From Carboxydothermus hydrogenoformans Z-2901 (GTDB taxonomy: Bacteria > Bacillota > Z-2901 > Carboxydothermales > Carboxydothermaceae): a DNA stretch of 64,000 nucleotides. The DNA lies in the NCBI RefSeq assembly GCF_000012865.1, contig NC_007503.1, forward strand, positions 1,586,001 through 1,650,000, in the 5' to 3' direction. The translations under genes and the position numbers were made by a program. This document shows positions 1-10,917 of the stretch, piece after piece (position 1 is the first letter of the stretch; each line of letters begins with the position of its first letter). The notes below the pieces were generated by a model. That model was not told where the DNA came from and did not search any database. It worked only from the letters and a program-made list of their open reading frames with translations.

Positions 1-1866
1 CATCAGCTCACTTTTGGGGATGCGGGGGTGGCGGTGGAAATATTTTAAATGGGATAAGGTTATTAAACGGTAAAGATTGTAAAGTCCTTCCTGATTTTTC
101 ACTAAAATCGAAACGTGATAGGTTTTAGACCGGTCGTTAATGTAGTTGTAGTTTATTTTGGCCAGGTCATCCAAGCTATAAAGTCCCCGTTCAAAAAGCC
201 TGGGCAGTAGCTTTAAAAAGACTTCCGCTAAAGCATAGCTGTCCGCAAGAGCCCGGTGGTGGTTATTAAGGGAAACTTCCAGGTGTTCGGTTATGGTTTT
301 TAACTTGTGATTTTTCAACTCCGGAAACAGAATCCTGACCAGAGCCAAATTATCCACCACCGAAAATTTTCGTTCATGTCCCAATCTCTTTAAAGCTTGT
401 CGTAAAAACCCGTAATCAAAAGCAGCATTATGGGCCAGCAGGATGCTGCCATCGCAAAAACGCAGGAATTTTTCTATGGCCTCACCAAAATCCAGCCCTT
501 CCTTTTCTAAAAGGTCGTTAGTAATACCGGTAAGTTCGGAAATTTTAGCAGAAATAGGTTTTTGCGGGCGAATCAGTACGGAAAAAGTCTCCTTTATCTC
601 TCCGTCAAAGATTTTAACCGCTCCAATTTCAATAATTTCATCTCTTTGCGAAGATAGACCGGAGGTTTCAAAGTCAAAAGCTACTATTGGTGTTTCCTTT
701 AACGATAAAGGTTCGGGATTAAAAACTACCGGCAGTCCATCATCCACCAGATACCCTTCAAGTCCGTAGATAACTTTAATCCCGTATTTTGCCGAAAGTT
801 CCGCTGCTTCAGGAAAAGCCTGAACAACACCGTGGTCGGTAATAGCTACCGCCTCATGCCCCCAGCTCTTCAAAGTTTGGAAAAGCTTTTCTAAATCCAC
901 TACGCTATCCATTGCGCTCATCTTACTGTGTAAATGGAGTTCAATTCTCTTGGTTTCAGCCAAATCCATCCGGCCCGCAGGTTTTTCTATTTCCTCTAAA
1001 TCATTTATAAATAACACCAGTTCATCGGCAAAACGGTCAAACTGCACTTCGCCCCTGACCTTTACGTACATGCCATCTTTGATTAAAGAAGCTTTTTCTT
1101 CCTCCCCTTTTTTCAAAAACAGTTTGGCCGAAATGGCATCCGTTTGGTCCGTTAGGTTAAAAGTAATTAATATCCTTTCCGTCTTAAGCTTTTTCACTTC
1201 CAAATCAAAGATAACTCCACTGACCACCACATTTTTTTCCTCTTCGGTGAGGTTGGCAATTTTACAGGGAGTTTCCTTAATTTCCTTTCCTATGGAAAGT
1301 TTAACCGGAACCTCCTCTTTATTTTCCTGCCCTTCTCTTTCCGCCACTTTTTCTTCCCAAAGCTTTTGCACCAATTCTTCTTCCATTTCTAACTGCCAGT
1401 CCAGTACTTCATTTGCTTCTTCTTTAAATTTAGCAATAAACTTATAATCCGGAGCGACTTTAGCCAGAAATTTCGTAATTGTTTCCACAACTTTTTTCCG
1501 TTTAATAGTATCAAACACTATTTCATTGGCGGTTTCAAAAATAATGTTTTCACCATCAAAGGTTAAACCCGCTTCCCTGAGTTCACCCCGTAAACGCGGT
1601 AATTTTTGCACCAGTAAATAGTTAATATCTTCTAAGAGAAGCTCGATGTCCGTATCGCGAAAATTCTCCACCGCTAAATCAATACTTACGTTTAAATCCG
1701 GAAGTTCTTCCAAGATTGCTGCCTTTAAGCCATCAAATTCTTTTAAAGAAATATAATGGGGAGCTTTAAAATAAAGCTCCCATTTTTGATTTCGGGGGTC
1801 CACCTGAACTTTATCCAAAAACGCTTTTTGCCCCAAGCTTTCCAGGATAGACTTAATTTTGTCCAT
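1..1866 (-). CDS. polC: DNA polymerase III alpha subunit, PolC type (N-terminal part, runs off the window)
   Basis: About 622 N-terminal residues of the Gram-positive replicative polymerase are present; the family is about 1,400 residues, so the catalytic palm lies beyond position 1. After an N-terminal region and an OB-fold nucleic-acid domain comes the PHP domain, starting near residue 310 with HLHSKMSAMD. Inserted in it is the DEDDh proofreading exonuclease, starting near residue 395 with FDFETSG. This insertion separates PolC from DnaE. The ATG start at 1866 is preceded by GGAG and lies 6 nt after the stop of the MgtC gene, so the two are probably co-transcribed. PolC restricts the host to Firmicutes and relatives. 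Confidence 0.96.
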   Translation of the reverse strand, partial: MDKIKSILESLGQKAFLDKVQVDPRNQKWELYFKAPHYISLKEFDGLKAAILEELPDLNVSIDLAVENFRDTDIELLLEDINYLLVQKLPRLRGELREAGLTFDGENIIFETANEIVFDTIKRKKVVETITKFLAKVAPDYKFIAKFKEEANEVLDWQLEMEEELVQKLWEEKVAEREGQENKEEVPVKLSIGKEIKETPCKIANLTEEEKNVVVSGVIFDLEVKKLKTERILITFNLTDQTDAISAKLFLKKGEEEKASLIKDGMYVKVRGEVQFDRFADELVLFINDLEEIEKPAGRMDLAETKRIELHLHSKMSAMDSVVDLEKLFQTLKSWGHEAVAITDHGVVQAFPEAAELSAKYGIKVIYGLEGYLVDDGLPVVFNPEPLSLKETPIVAFDFETSGLSSQRDEIIEIGAVKIFDGEIKETFSVLIRPQKPISAKISELTGITNDLLEKEGLDFGEAIEKFLRFCDGSILLAHNAAFDYGFLRQALKRLGHERKFSVVDNLALVRILFPELKNHKLKTITEHLEVSLNNHHRALADSYALAEVFLKLLPRLFERGLYSLDDLAKINYNYINDRSKTYHVSILVKNQEGLYNLYRLITLSHLKYFHRHPRIPKSELM

Positions 1867-1872
1867 AAGGCG

Positions 1873-2532
1873 TTACTCCTTTTGCACCTGAATTACTCCC
1901 GGAAGATTGGCTATTTCCTCTATAGCCTTATAAACCCGGTTTTTATCCGGTCGCGAAAGCATTATGACAATTTGTACTTTTTGGTTCTTCTTTTTAATAA
2001 TCTCCACATTATCAATATTAAGTCCGTAACGGCCAAAAGCTTCGGATACTTTGGCCAGTTGTCCCGGAGTATCCTCCACAAGAACAGTAACCGTTTCACC
2101 GCTACGGTAAATTTCTAAATATTTTTCCACCTTACCTAAGTACAATAAGGCAATGTAAACTATGCCGGTGGCAATAACTGCTCCAAAATAAAAGCCCATG
2201 CCCACCGCCAGACCAACGCCGCTAACCACCCAGAGGCTCGCAGCGGTGGTAAGACCGCGAATTGTTAGACCCTCCCGTAATATAGTCCCGGCGCCCAGGA
2301 AACCAATCCCACTTACCACCTGAGCAGCTAAACGGGCCGGGTCAGCATTGGCCTTACCGTAAAAGTCAAAATAAATTTGTTCGGAGAGCAGCATGATTAG
2401 AGCCGAACCTACGCAAACCAAAATATGAGTGCGAAAGCCTGCGGATTTACCGAGACTTTCCCGCTCAAGTCCTATTAAGCCCCCTAAAATACTTGCCAGG
2501 ATCAACCGGATAACAATCTCAAGCTCGCTCAT
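1873..2532 (-). CDS. MgtC/SapB family membrane protein
   Basis: A 219-residue protein with four or five hydrophobic segments in the first ~140 residues, typical of MgtC/SapB. The conserved stretch LGGLIGLERE near residue 16 and the FRTHILVCVGSALIML block are family hallmarks. The soluble C-terminal part, from about residue 145 (VTVLVEDTPGQLAKVSEAFG), looks like an ACT-type regulatory domain. Family members are linked to growth at low magnesium and to control of membrane ATPases; the actual role here is not known. It lies between a glycosyltransferase gene and polC on the same strand. Confidence 0.88.
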   Translation of the reverse strand: MSELEIVIRLILASILGGLIGLERESLGKSAGFRTHILVCVGSALIMLLSEQIYFDFYGKANADPARLAAQVVSGIGFLGAGTILREGLTIRGLTTAASLWVVSGVGLAVGMGFYFGAVIATGIVYIALLYLGKVEKYLEIYRSGETVTVLVEDTPGQLAKVSEAFGRYGLNIDNVEIIKKKNQKVQIVIMLSRPDKNRVYKAIEEIANLPGVIQVQKE

Positions 2533-2550
2533 CGTACTGCTCCTCTATTT

Positions 2551-3201
2551 TTAAAGTTTAATTTTACTGCCAAAGCTAAAAACTATGTCCCGGTACATCT
2601 TAGCTCTTGCTACCATTCCAGGAATTAGCCCTAACTTTTCTTCCTTCATCACATGGGTTAAATGGGGTAACGGTACTTCAATTACTTTTATACCCCTCTT
2701 CCTGGCATATAAGGTAAGACTTACCTCAATACCGTAGCGAAGCTGTTCGATGTCGTCATTTTCCGCAAAAAACTCTTCTAAAAACCACCTTTGAAAAGCT
2801 CTTTGACCCGAAAGAAAGGGAGTAATTTTCTGGGCAAAATCGGTAGCAAAACGGCCCTGATTAAAAATACCTACCGTCATAACTGCTTCTTCCTTTATTA
2901 CCGGTAGCAAAAGGTTAATTACGTGCCTTGAAGTTAAATTAACTAAATCGGCGTCCAAAAAAACAATAATATCACCGCGAGAACTTTTAAAACCTTCTAA
3001 AAGCGCTGCACCTTTTCCCCGATTTTCCCCGAGAGAAATAACATGAGCTTTTAACTGGCGGGCAATAACCGCTGTTTTGTCCCTTGAGCCATCATCGATA
3101 ACAATAATTTTATCAATGAGCGAAAGCTTTTTTAAACTTGCAATCACCCGCCCGATATTTTTTTCCTCGTTATACGCTGGAATCAACACCTCAACGGTCA
3201 A
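2551..3201 (-). CDS. Family 2 glycosyltransferase
   Basis: A 216-residue protein with a GT-A fold. It has an N-terminal PAYNEEKNIG nucleotide-sugar motif, the DDGSRDKT loop near residue 36, and a DAD metal-binding motif (FLDADLV) near residue 81. The later HLTHVMKEEKLG region resembles small GT2 enzymes such as glucosyl-3-phosphoglycerate synthase-like proteins, but the substrate cannot be assigned. There is no membrane segment, so it is probably cytoplasmic. It starts 12 nt after the proS stop and probably belongs to the same transcript. Confidence 0.85.
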   Translation of the reverse strand: MTVEVLIPAYNEEKNIGRVIASLKKLSLIDKIIVIDDGSRDKTAVIARQLKAHVISLGENRGKGAALLEGFKSSRGDIIVFLDADLVNLTSRHVINLLLPVIKEEAVMTVGIFNQGRFATDFAQKITPFLSGQRAFQRWFLEEFFAENDDIEQLRYGIEVSLTLYARKRGIKVIEVPLPHLTHVMKEEKLGLIPGMVARAKMYRDIVFSFGSKIKL

Positions 3202-3213
3202 AGAGCTTTCCCC

Positions 3214-4923
3214 CTATAAAGTTTTTAAGAGCTGTCTTAAGCCATCCACTAACTCTTCTTTTTGGAAAACCTTTTCTTCCCGGGTCCGGCGAATTTTTAC
3301 CTCATATACCCCTTCACTTACGGTCCGTTTACCAACGGTTATCCGGAGCGGAATGCCAATTAAATCCGCATCTTTAAATTTAACCCCGGGTCGCTCGTCC
3401 CTGTCATCTATCACAACCTCAAAGCCAGCGTTTAATAACAAATTATAAACTTCCTCCGCCATTTTCATTTGCTGTTCGTCCTTATTGGAAACCGGCACCA
3501 CGATTACTTCAAAGGGAGCTATAGCCGCCGGCCAGATAATACCATCTTCATCATGGTTTTGCTCCACTGCTGCCGCCATAGTCCGGGTAACGCCAATACC
3601 GTAACAACCCATAATTATGGGCTTTTGCTGCCCATTTTCATCTAAATAAAAGGCTCCCATTTTCCTGCTGTATTTATCTTTAAGTTTAAAGATCTGCCCC
3701 ACTTCAATACCCCGGGCAAACACCAGGGCTTTTCCGCATTTAGGACAGGGCTCTCCTTCTTCAACCAAACGGATGTCCGCATATTTTACCGCGGGCGAAA
3801 AATCCCTTTCGGGATTTACGCCGGTTAAGTGATAACCCGTTTCGTTTGCTCCGGTAACCGCATTTAAAACATGTTTTACTTCCAGATCGGCAATTACCGG
3901 AATATTCACCCCTACCGGACCTATCGAGCCGTATTCGGCCCCTAATACCTCTTCCACTTCCTGGGGGGAAGCAAGCTCTAAAACCAAACAATCCACCTGA
4001 TTCTTGACCTTAACTTCATTAACTTCCCGGTCACCCCGCACTACTGCCAGCACATACCCATCATCGGCCTTGAATAACACCGATTTTAAAATTTGTTTTT
4101 TCTCAACCTTTAAAAACTCGGCTACTTCGTCTACAGTTTTTACATTGGGAGTTGCTACTTTCTGGATCTCCGCAGGAGTTCCGATTACTTCGGGAGTAAA
4201 TTTTGTTTCCGCTTTTTCCAAGTTCGCGGCATAGCCGCAGTTATCATCTGGGCAATAGACGACTACCGCTTCGCCGGAATTGGCCAGCACCATAAATTCA
4301 TGGGTGGTGCTCCCACCAATCGCACCGGCATCCGCTTCCACCGCCCGAAACTTTAAGCCGCAGCGGGTAAATACATTGGTATAAGCTTCGTACATCTTGC
4401 GGTAACTTATTTCTAAGCCTTCTTCATCCCGGTCAAAAGAATAAAGATCTTTCATGATAAATTCGCGCCCGCGCATCAAGCCAAAGCGAGGTCTTTTTTC
4501 GTCCCGGTACTTATTTTGAATCTGGTAAAGAAGCAGGGGTAATTCTTTATAAGACCTTACTTCCCTTCTTACCAGGTCGGTAATAATCTCTTCATGGGTA
4601 GGCCCGAGGCAAAAATCCCGGTTGTGCCGGTCTTTTAATTTAAAAAGTTCCGGACCGTAAACATGCCAGCGGCCCGTTTCCAGCCAAAGTTCCGCCGGCT
4701 GTAAAATCGGGAGCATTAATTCCTGGCCGCCCTGCCGGTCCATTTCCTCCCGGATAATCTGCATGATTTTTTTAAGAACCCTCTGGGCTAACGGTAAATA
4801 TGTATAAACCCCCGATGCCGATTTGCGGATAAAACCTGCCCGCAACAAAAGTTTATGACTTATCACTTCTGCTTCTGCAGGATTTTCTCTTAAAGTCGGC
4901 ATAAAGTACTGGGATAGCCTCAT
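3214..4923 (-). CDS. proS: Prolyl-tRNA synthetase, bacterial type with editing domain
   Basis: A 569-residue class II aminoacyl-tRNA synthetase that charges tRNA-Pro. Motif 2 ([22 protein letters not shown]) spans about residues 137-158. A YbaK-like editing insertion (about 230-395) removes Ala-tRNA-Pro. Motif 3 ([17 protein letters not shown]) follows near residue 438, then the anticodon-binding domain. Length and domain order match the bacterial ProS form. The ATG start overlaps the ispG stop by one base, so translation is coupled to the isoprenoid genes upstream. Confidence 0.97.
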
Positions 4924-5999
4924 TACACTTCCTCCTCCAACTTTTTAATCTCTTCTTTTAATACTTTTAATATTTCTTCTTCCCCAATTTTTCTAACAAC
5001 CTTTCCCTTTTTAAATAATAACGCTTCACCCCGGCCGCCGGCAATTCCTATGTCTGCTTCCCGGGCTTCGCCGGGGCCATTAACCACACAGCCCATTACC
5101 GCAATTTTCAGGGGTTTTTTGACGTTTTGAGCAAACTTCTCAACTTCCCGGGCTATTTTAATGATATCCACCTGGGTGCGCCCGCAAGTTGGACAGGAAA
5201 TTACCTCAGCTCCGTACTCCCTTAAACCCAGAGCTTTTAAAATTTGAAATCCTATTTTTACCTCTTCCACCGGATCCGCCGTCAGGGAAACCCGCAAGGT
5301 ATCACCAATACCTTCGGCCAAAAGGGCCCCGATCCCAACCGCCGATTTAATAATCCCGGTGGAGCGGGGTCCCGCTTCGGTTACGCCAATATGAAACGGA
5401 TAGTCAACCTTCTTAGCTAAAAGTCGGTAGGCTGCCAGCATTAACGGTATATCCGATGCTTTTAGCGATATTTTGATAAGATCAAAGCCCATGTCTTCCA
5501 GAATTCCCACATGATGGAGAGCGCTTTCCACCATCGCTTCAGGGGTAATACCTCCATACTTCTCCACAAGCTTTTTTTCTAAAGAGCCGGCATTTACCCC
5601 TATCCGGATGGGAACTCGGCGGTTTTTAGCTTCCCGCACAATAATCCGAACTTTTTCAGCACTCCCGATATTTCCGGGATTCAGTCTAAGACCGTGAACC
5701 CCCGCCTCCAGAGCCATTAACGCCAGCTTATAATCAAAGTGAATATCGGCAATAACCGGCAGAGGAGATTTTTCCACGATTAATTTTAAGGCCCGGGCCG
5801 CTTCCTGATCGGGAACGGCTACCCGCACCAGTTCGCAGCCGGCTTTTTTCAGTCTTTTAATTTGTCTTAAGGTTTTTTGCCAATCCCGGGTATCGGTATT
5901 GGTCATTGACTGCACGGTAATCGGTGCGTCCCCACCCACCGGCACCGTTCCAATAAAAATGGTTTTCGTTTTTCGGCGCGGAAGTAGCAATTTAACCAC
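4923..5999 (-). CDS. ispG: 4-hydroxy-3-methylbut-2-enyl-diphosphate synthase
   Basis: A 358-residue [4Fe-4S] enzyme of the MEP isoprenoid pathway that converts MEcPP to HMBPP. The N-terminal TIM barrel contains [11 protein letters not shown]. The C-terminal domain carries the cluster ligands: CPTCGR near residue 267 and the [11 protein letters not shown] motif near residue 304, with cysteine and glutamate ligands. The start overlaps the end of rseP by 8 nt. With dxr two genes upstream and uppS and cdsA beyond it, it forms an isoprenoid and phospholipid block common in Firmicutes. Confidence 0.97.
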
Positions 6000-7023
6000 C
6001 TATTAGCGAAATAATGTCTTTATAAGTTATAATTAGCATCAGTAAAAGCAAAAGCCCAAATCCGATTAAATGAATAAAGTTTTCCTTCTCCGGATCGATT
6101 GGTTTCCCCCGCAGAGCTTCAGCTAAAACAAACATAATCCGGCTACCATCCAAAGCCGGTATGGGAAGCAAGTTAAAAATGCCAAGGTTGATGCTCAAAA
6201 AAGCGGCCAGCTGAACCAGGGAACTCAGTCCAAACTGGGCAGCCCGGCCAATCTCCGAAACCACCCTTACCGGCCCCCCCAGCTCCATTGGAGCCTGGTG
6301 AACAAGCATTTTCCCAAGAAACACTACAATTAAAGCAATTATTTTAAAGGTGTAAACAAACCCCAGGTACAAACCTTCCCATATTGGTTTTCGTTCAATT
6401 TCCTGCCGGGGAACAATACCAATCTTCCCTAACCCCTGGTCATCGGGGCGGGGGGTAACTACGATGGTTTTTTCCAGGTTTTCCCGTGTAATTTTAAAGG
6501 TTAACGGTTTACCGGGACTTTTACTTATTATTTCCACCAGCTGTTCCCACGAAGCAATCTTAGTTTCGTTTACCGCTATTATTTTATCGCCGGGCTTAAA
6601 TCCAGCTGCTGCCGCCGGCATATTGGGCTGGACCTTATCGATCACCGGGACCGCTTTAGGGATTCCAAAGGCGCTAAAAACCAGCGCCAAGAGAACCACC
6701 GCTAACAGAAGGTTCATTCCCGAACCGGCAAATAACACCAAAGCCCGCTGCCAGACGGTTGCTTTTGTAAAACTGCCCCGGTCGTCCTCCTCTTCTTCCC
6801 CTTCTTCTAAATCCATCCCTTTCATTTTCACAAAACCGCCCAGAGGAATTAATCTTAAACTGTACTGCGTTTCCTTTTTCCGGGTTTTGGCTAAAAGCGG
6901 ACCAAAACCGATGCTAAACTCTTTAACTACAATACCCACTTTTTTGGCCGCTAAAAAGTGACCAAGTTCGTGAATCCAAATTAAAAGAAAAAAGATAACT
7001 ATCGAGGCAACCGCCGTTATCAC
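5992..7023 (-). CDS. rseP: Site-2 intramembrane zinc protease RseP
   Basis: A 343-residue membrane metalloprotease. The zinc motif HELGH is at residues 18-22 in the first membrane segment. A PDZ domain occupies about residues 120-200 ([16 protein letters not shown]). The third ligand region is the C-terminal [11 protein letters not shown]. Family members cut anti-sigma factors and remnant signal peptides within the membrane. The gene overlaps dxr by 4 nt and ispG by 8 nt. The dxr-rseP-ispG order is standard in Firmicutes. The target here is unknown. Confidence 0.95.
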
Positions 7024-8174
7024 TGGTGTTCACCACCTATAAATTTTCTTGCCAGTTCCCTTGCCCGAAAATCCACCTCTAAAATCGTCTCCAAATCCAT
7101 TTTTACCGGTGAAAAACAGTTTAATACTTTTTCTACAATTTGGGCAATTTCCAGAAACTTAATTTTTCCTGCCAAAAATGCTTCAACGGCAATTTCATTG
7201 GCAGCATTTAAAACCGCCGGGTAAATATTTCCGGCTTTGCCGGCCTGGATAGCAAGTTTGAGAGCCGGAAAACGTTCATAGTCCGGTTTTTCAAAAGAAA
7301 GAACGCCAATTTCCGTTAAGTTCAAGCCCGGCAGGTTGTTGGGAAATCTTTCGGGATAAGTCAGGGCATATTGAATGGGATGCCGCATGTCCGGAAGTCC
7401 CAGCTGAGCCAGAACCGAGCCATCATAAAACTCCACCAGCGAATGGATTACCGACTGCGGGTGAATTACCGGTTCAATTTTTTCATAGGGAATTTGGAAC
7501 AAAAAGTGCGCTTCGATTATTTCCAAGCCCTTATTCATCAAAGTAGCCGAATCAATGGTAATCTTATTGCCCATTTTCCAGCGGGGGTGCTTGAGGGCCT
7601 CCGCCACGGTGACATTTTTTAATTGTTCCAAGGTGTATTCCCTAAAAGGTCCCCCGGAAGCAGTGATGAGGAGTTTCTTCACCCACGCCAATTTTTCTCC
7701 TCTAAGAGCCTGAAAAATGGCCGAATGTTCACTATCCACCGGCAAAAGGTTTTCCCCTAACTTCATCAAGGGGGTGATGATTTCTCCAGCAGCAACCATT
7801 GTTTCTTTATTGGCTAAATAAATTATTTTTCCTGCTTTTAAAGCCTCAATGGTAGGAAGCAAACAGATGGTACCGGGAATCGCCGTAATGATGCCATCAA
7901 CGCCGGGTAGTAAAGCCAAATTCAGTAGTTCTTTGCTACCGGTAGTAAGAAGTATTCCGTGGTTTTTAAACTCCTGGTAATAAGTTTTATAACTTTCTTC
8001 ATCGGCTAAAAAAGCATGCTTAACCTTAAAGCGCAGGCACTGCTCTAACAAAAGTTTACCGTTTTTCGCCGCAGCCAAGGCTACCACGGAAAATTTATCG
8101 GGAAAAAACTCGATAACTTCTAAAGACTGCCGGCCAATGGAGCCGGTACTTCCTAAAATAACGAGTTTTTTCAT
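7020..8174 (-). CDS. dxr: 1-deoxy-D-xylulose-5-phosphate reductoisomerase
   Basis: A 384-residue NADPH enzyme that converts DXP to MEP, the committed step of the MEP pathway. The NADPH site GSTGSIG is at residues 8-14. The metal and substrate region includes [11 protein letters not shown] near residue 145 and the TASGGPF loop near 172; a [19 protein letters not shown] block follows. Length is typical. It is transcribed between an AI-2E permease gene and rseP, with a 4-nt overlap to rseP. Confidence 0.97.
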
Positions 8175-8189
8175 AATTCCTCCATCACT

Positions 8190-9245
8190 CTATTTTTTGT
8201 GAAAGTTAATTATTTCCGCATCAATTAAGGCTTTAATTATTAAAAGAATAATCGGACCCGCTGCAATACCCAAGACCCCCATAAGCTTTAAACCTACGTA
8301 CATAGATATTAACGTTGCTAAAGGGTCTAACCCCAGGTTTTCGGCCACTACTTTAGCTTCAACCACTTTCCGGAAAGCCGAAATGGCCAAATAAAGAATG
8401 AGAATTTCGACCGCCATCAAATATTTTCCCTGAATCAGCAGTATTCCCGCCCAGGGAAAAATTATCAGGCTTGGGCCCACAATCGGAACCAGATCCAAGA
8501 ATCCAATTATTAAACCCAGGGTAAGGGGGTAAGCTGCGCCAATTAAATAAAGGCCAAAAATGGTAAGAATCGTTGATAATCCTACTAAAATCGCCTGGGC
8601 TTTTAAAAATCTAAAAGCAGCAGCGATCGCTTCCTTTAAAACATACTCACTCTTTTGCCGGTAGTCTTCCGGTAGCACATTAAAAACTAACCGCTGGTAC
8701 TGGGGTAAATCTTTGCTGAAAAAATAAGCAGCTATTAAGGCAATCAGCAAAATAATAATAAATTCAGGTACTTGAGCCAGGCCAACAAAAATGCTGGTAA
8801 AAAAGTTCTTTCCTACTTCCACCACTTGATTTAATAACTTTTCGGCATTCTGTTTAATGGAATCAGCAAGGGTGGGAGGAAGCTTGCCTAAAAAACGGTT
8901 TCCCCCGGCTATCATAAAGGTAATCTGGTCCTTGATATTGGTCAGCATATCCGGTACGTAATTGGCTAACCGGTACAATTCGGTAACAAGTTTTACCAAA
9001 AAAGAAGAGATAACCGTTAAAAAAAGTATTAATAATATTGCCAGAGAAATGCCCGTACCAATAGCCCGCGTAAGATTAAATCTTTTCTCAAAATAACTTA
9101 CCATTGGCTCCAAAATTATGGCAATGAGTATGCCAATAATAAACGGCAACAAGTAGAGCACCGCTATTTTATAGATAAGCCACAGGCCTAAAATCCCGGC
9201 CAGAAGCCCCAATAAATAAAGGCCGTACCTTTTCCAATTTTCCAT
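8190..9245 (-). CDS. AI-2E family (PerM/YdiK-type) permease
   Basis: A 351-residue polytopic membrane protein with about seven or eight hydrophobic segments and the usual hydrophilic stretch near residues 90-160. The C-terminal signature VEAKVVAENLGLDPLATLISMYVG is characteristic of the AI-2E transporter superfamily. Members include Na+/H+ antiporters, autoinducer exporters and proteins of unknown substrate; the family name does not prove autoinducer transport here. It sits between cdsA and dxr, separated from them by 9 and 15 nt. Confidence 0.88.
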   Translation of the reverse strand: MENWKRYGLYLLGLLAGILGLWLIYKIAVLYLLPFIIGILIAIILEPMVSYFEKRFNLTRAIGTGISLAILLILFLTVISSFLVKLVTELYRLANYVPDMLTNIKDQITFMIAGGNRFLGKLPPTLADSIKQNAEKLLNQVVEVGKNFFTSIFVGLAQVPEFIIILLIALIAAYFFSKDLPQYQRLVFNVLPEDYRQKSEYVLKEAIAAAFRFLKAQAILVGLSTILTIFGLYLIGAAYPLTLGLIIGFLDLVPIVGPSLIIFPWAGILLIQGKYLMAVEILILYLAISAFRKVVEAKVVAENLGLDPLATLISMYVGLKLMGVLGIAAGPIILLIIKALIDAEIINFHKK

Positions 9246-9254
9246 AATCCACCC

Positions 9255-10016
9255 CTAATTAAATAATAAGTAAAGATAGTAAAAAACCGGAGCAGAAAGC
9301 AGTACCCCATCAAATCTATCCAGTATCCCGCCATGCCCGGGTAAAATCTCTCCTGAATCTTTTACTCCAGCAAAACGCTTGATAGCCGATTCCAAAAAAT
9401 CCCCCGCCTGAGCTATTAAAGCAGTAACAAAGGCAAGCGGTAACAAAGTTAAGCTACCTAAAACAAACCTACCGTAAAGAAACGCGATGAATAAAGCTCC
9501 CAGTAAACCTCCCAAAGCCCCCTCTACACTTTTTTTCGGGCTTAAAGCCGGTGCAATTTTCCGCCTGCCAAATTTTTTACCTACAAAGTAGGCAAAAGTA
9601 TCGTTGGCCCAGATTAGCAAGAAATAAAACAAAAACAGTCGAAAACCCAAAGGGGTGCTTCTAATTTCATAAATAAAAATGAATAAAAAAACATACATTA
9701 AACTGGTATAGGTATAAAAAAATTCCAAGACACTGTGCTTTTGGTGTTGGACCAGGTAATAAATGCCCGTAGCGATGAAAAAGAAATAGGGGAGAATTTC
9801 TCTGGAAACCAAATCAAAAAAGCCAAGTAAAAGTAAAACATAGGCAAGGGGAACATAAAGCTTAAGCTCTTTCGTTAAAAACATTCGGTAAAGTTCGTAA
9901 AAACCTATTAACGCCATTAAAGCAGTTAAAGCCTTGAGGTAAACCCCGCCTAAATAGCCAACTATTAAAAATCCGGGCAGTGCAACAAGGGCAGTAATAA
10001 TCCGATAACTTAACAT
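9255..10016 (-). CDS. cdsA: Phosphatidate cytidylyltransferase
   Basis: A 253-residue membrane enzyme that makes CDP-diacylglycerol from phosphatidate and CTP, the entry to phospholipid synthesis. It has about six or seven membrane segments. The C-terminal signature running from GDFLESAIKR through KDSGEILPGHGG to LDRFDG carries the metal-binding aspartates. Length is near the family norm. It lies 14 nt after uppS, the usual pairing. Confidence 0.95.
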   Translation of the reverse strand: MLSYRIITALVALPGFLIVGYLGGVYLKALTALMALIGFYELYRMFLTKELKLYVPLAYVLLLLGFFDLVSREILPYFFFIATGIYYLVQHQKHSVLEFFYTYTSLMYVFLFIFIYEIRSTPLGFRLFLFYFLLIWANDTFAYFVGKKFGRRKIAPALSPKKSVEGALGGLLGALFIAFLYGRFVLGSLTLLPLAFVTALIAQAGDFLESAIKRFAGVKDSGEILPGHGGILDRFDGVLLSAPVFYYLYLLFN

Positions 10017-10030
10017 CGATAACTTTCTCC

Positions 10031-10798
10031 TTACGGGTAATTTACGCCTCCAAAGCGCCGTTCGCGTTTTTGGTAGTCTTTAATTGCCTGCAGCAGATGT
10101 TCTTCGGAAAAATCCGGCCATAAAACATCGGTAAGCCAGATTTCACTGTAGGCAATTTGCCAGAGAAGAAAATTACTGATGCGAATTTCCCCCGACGGTC
10201 GAATTAATAGATCGGGATCGGGAAATTCTTTGGTGTAGAGATAGTTGGCAAAAACTTTTTCATCTATCTGCTCAGGCGATAATTTTCCATTTTTTATCTC
10301 GTAAGCAATTTTCCTGGCCGCTTCCACAATTTCTCTTCGGCCCCCGTAATTTAAGGCCAAAATCAGATTTAAGCGGCTGTTATGGCAGGTTTTCTCTATA
10401 CCTTGAGCTAAGGCGATCCGGGCTTTTTCCGGAAGTTCGGAAATTTCTCCAATTACCGTGAGCCTAACCCCTTCCCGGTTTAGTTCATCGGTTTCTTTTT
10501 CAATATACTCCACCAAAAGGTTCATCAGAACATTAACTTCTTCTTGTGGACGCCGCCAGTTTTCCGTGGAAAACGCATAGAGGGTGAGGTAGGGTACGTT
10601 TAGTTTTGCGCAAAACTTTACCACCCGCCGGACCGTCTCTACACCGGCCCGGTGGCCAAAGTAGCGCGGCATTCCTCGTTTTTTAGCCCACCGTCCGTTA
10701 CCATCCATAATAATAGCAATATGCCGGGGCATTTTCCTAAAATCGAGATCGCTTATATCTATTTGATTGTTTTTTTTGCGAAATATGCTGAAATCCAT
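10031..10798 (-). CDS. uppS: Undecaprenyl diphosphate synthase
   Basis: A 255-residue cis-prenyltransferase that builds the C55 lipid carrier for cell-wall synthesis. The diphosphate-binding motif IIMDGNGRWAKKRG contains the catalytic Asp at residue 32. The YAFSTENWRRP block and the C-terminal DLLIRPSGEIRISNFLLWQ signature with a nearby SEIWLTDVLWPDF are intact. It begins a run with cdsA. A TATAAT-like box at 10855-10860, about 60 nt upstream, could drive it, although no good -35 is visible. Confidence 0.97.
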   Translation of the reverse strand: MDFSIFRKKNNQIDISDLDFRKMPRHIAIIMDGNGRWAKKRGMPRYFGHRAGVETVRRVVKFCAKLNVPYLTLYAFSTENWRRPQEEVNVLMNLLVEYIEKETDELNREGVRLTVIGEISELPEKARIALAQGIEKTCHNSRLNLILALNYGGRREIVEAARKIAYEIKNGKLSPEQIDEKVFANYLYTKEFPDPDLLIRPSGEIRISNFLLWQIAYSEIWLTDVLWPDFSEEHLLQAIKDYQKRERRFGGVNYP

Positions 10799-10854
10799 CG
10801 TTCGCCTCCACGAAAAGCTTAAACCCCATGTCCATTATCTCTTTGTACTTTTAT

Positions 10855-10860
10855 ATTATA
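10855..10860 (-). promoter_or_regulatory. Possible -10 box upstream of uppS
   Basis: TATAAT lies about 57 nt upstream of the uppS start, in an AT-rich stretch after the ferredoxin terminator. The best -35 candidate at 16-nt spacing (TTTATG) is weak, so this is tentative. Confidence 0.35.
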
Positions 10861-10917
10861 TCGTATAAACTTATTTCATAAAAGACAATTTCCAATTACT
10901 TCCCCAAAAATGACTAA